Below are positions 12,748 to 13,289 of a DNA stretch of 13,289 bases, piece by piece. The stretch is from Desulfobacteraceae bacterium UBA2230 (GTDB lineage Bacteria > Desulfobacterota > Desulfobacteria > Desulfobacterales > Desulfosarcinaceae). A program made the position numbers and the translations under genes. Position 1 is the first letter of the stretch. Every line of letters begins with the position of its first letter. Location of the stretch: assembly GCA_002348005.1 (NCBI GenBank), contig DDYQ01000176.1, positions 1-13,289 of the forward strand, read 5' to 3'. Below the pieces are notes generated by a model. That model had not been told where the DNA came from. It did no database searches and was given only the letters and a program-made list of their open reading frames with translations.

Positions 12748-12794
12748 CCGCGCGTCTGACTCCGGACAGCCGTCCGGCTGCTCCTGACGCGCGG
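12748..12794 (+). other. Nested hairpin directly ahead of the glycosyltransferase ribosome site
   Basis: An outer nine-base perfect stem (12748-12756 with 12786-12794) encloses an inner hairpin, CCGGAC/GTCCGG (12762-12767 with 12772-12777). An alternative inner pairing is CAGCCG/CGGCTG (12767-12772 with 12775-12780). The outer 3' arm touches the Shine-Dalgarno run GAGAGGGGG (12795-12803), so folding could affect translation. No T-run follows. Confidence 0.45.
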
Positions 12795-12808
12795 GAGAGG
12801 GGGATGCA

Positions 12809-13289
12809 TTGCACACGAGCTTTGGTTCCGCCGAGCGCATATTGCTTTGCCTGCACTATGGAATCGGCGATGTGGTCATGCAGCTGCCCGTTCTCAGGGC
12901 GCTGCGGCGGCGCCTCCCCCATGTCCGCATCACCGCACTGGGCGCTCGACCGGCGGTTCAGTTGCTGGCCGACGACGATTGTGTGGATTCTGCGAAAAGT
13001 ATTCAGGAGTGGGGTCTGGGGCACTGGTATGACGAGGGTACGGCGCGCATCAAAGCCGCGGTCGCGGCATGGCTTCGCGAGGAGCGGTTCGATCTGGTCC
13101 TGGATGGGTCGCATGCCGTACGTGCATTCAGGCAAGTCATCAGGGCCGGTCGCTACACCATCCTCGACTCCGATCCCAGCCGTCATGTTGCCACCCTGGG
13201 ATCGGGGGCCGCTGCAATGTGTGCCGCCGTAAAAGAGGATTGGGGATTGACGGTGGACGGTGCCTGCCGACCCCGGATCCGTATCGGCT
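12809..13289 (+). CDS. Glycosyltransferase family 9 (heptosyltransferase-like), N-terminal part, runs off the window
   Basis: The frame opens at TTG 12809, with GAGAGGGGG five bases upstream, and stays open for 160 codons to the right edge. No ATG or GTG start lies upstream in this frame. The start RILLCLHYGIGDVVMQLP has the GT9 signature (ILl...GiGDv...P) with GIGD at 18-21, then VLRALRRRLPHVRITALGARP, and FDLVLDGSH in the first Rossmann-like domain. GT9 enzymes add heptose or related sugars to lipopolysaccharide core at the inner face of the inner membrane. The UDP/ADP-sugar-binding C-terminal half lies outside the window, so the sugar cannot be told. Two other frames here are open but have no family pattern. 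Confidence 0.82.
   Translation, partial: MHTSFGSAERILLCLHYGIGDVVMQLPVLRALRRRLPHVRITALGARPAVQLLADDDCVDSAKSIQEWGLGHWYDEGTARIKAAVAAWLREERFDLVLDGSHAVRAFRQVIRAGRYTILDSDPSRHVATLGSGAAAMCAAVKEDWGLTVDGACRPRIRIG

Noticed and set aside
12804..13232. An ATG-started 142-codon frame overlapping the glycosyltransferase.
   Set aside because: It is rich in Ser, Arg and Trp without a pattern. The frame five bases later (TTG 12809) gives an unbroken GT9 domain.

Overview
The window is GC-rich, gene-dense bacterial chromosome. Genes sit on both strands in short operons, and there is no rRNA, tRNA, CRISPR array, insertion sequence or phage gene. Two glycine-zipper lipoproteins and a heptosyltransferase-type glycosyltransferase point to a Gram-negative host. 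The mix of a DUF2284 metal-binding protein, arsenite methyltransferase, a eukaryote-type HisA and DUF202/CMD proteins would fit an anaerobic sulfate-reducer-like member of the Desulfobacterota. That placement is inference from gene content, not proof.

Region 1 (1-1662): the 3' end of arsM runs in from the left. Next to it, on the minus strand, are a DUF2284 Cys-rich protein and, coupled to its stop codon, a 55-codon THEP1-type NTPase that has lost its whole middle. A conserved-looking protein of unknown function is read divergently from DUF2284.

Region 2 (1808-4448): a glycine-zipper lipoprotein (minus), a eukaryote-type (HIS6-like) hisA (plus) and a YiaD-like OmpA lipoprotein (plus). The yiaD leader carries a terminator-like hairpin just ahead of the ribosome binding site.

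Region 3 (4561-7918, all minus): a small CX2C-X5-CX2C protein overlaps a Dph6-like PP-loop ATPase. Below them lie a D-2-hydroxyacid dehydrogenase and a DNA 3-methyladenine glycosylase I (tag) only 9 nt apart, then a LysE-family exporter.

Region 4 (8065-9617): divergent from the Cys-rich/PP-loop pair is a D-Ala-D-Ala-ligase-like ATP-grasp enzyme with a 4-nt overlap into a papain/C39-like cysteine peptidase. An amide-forming enzyme coupled to an amide-cleaving one, opposite a second predicted ATP-dependent ligase-type enzyme with a small putative metal-binding partner, is the best candidate here for an undescribed peptide- or amide-metabolising system.

Region 5 (9624-13289): a probably leaderless DUF202 membrane protein, a four-helix membrane protein of unknown function, a CMD-family protein without its redox cysteines, a metallophosphoesterase, and the start of a family 9 glycosyltransferase. 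The last has a TTG start and a folded leader and runs off the right edge.
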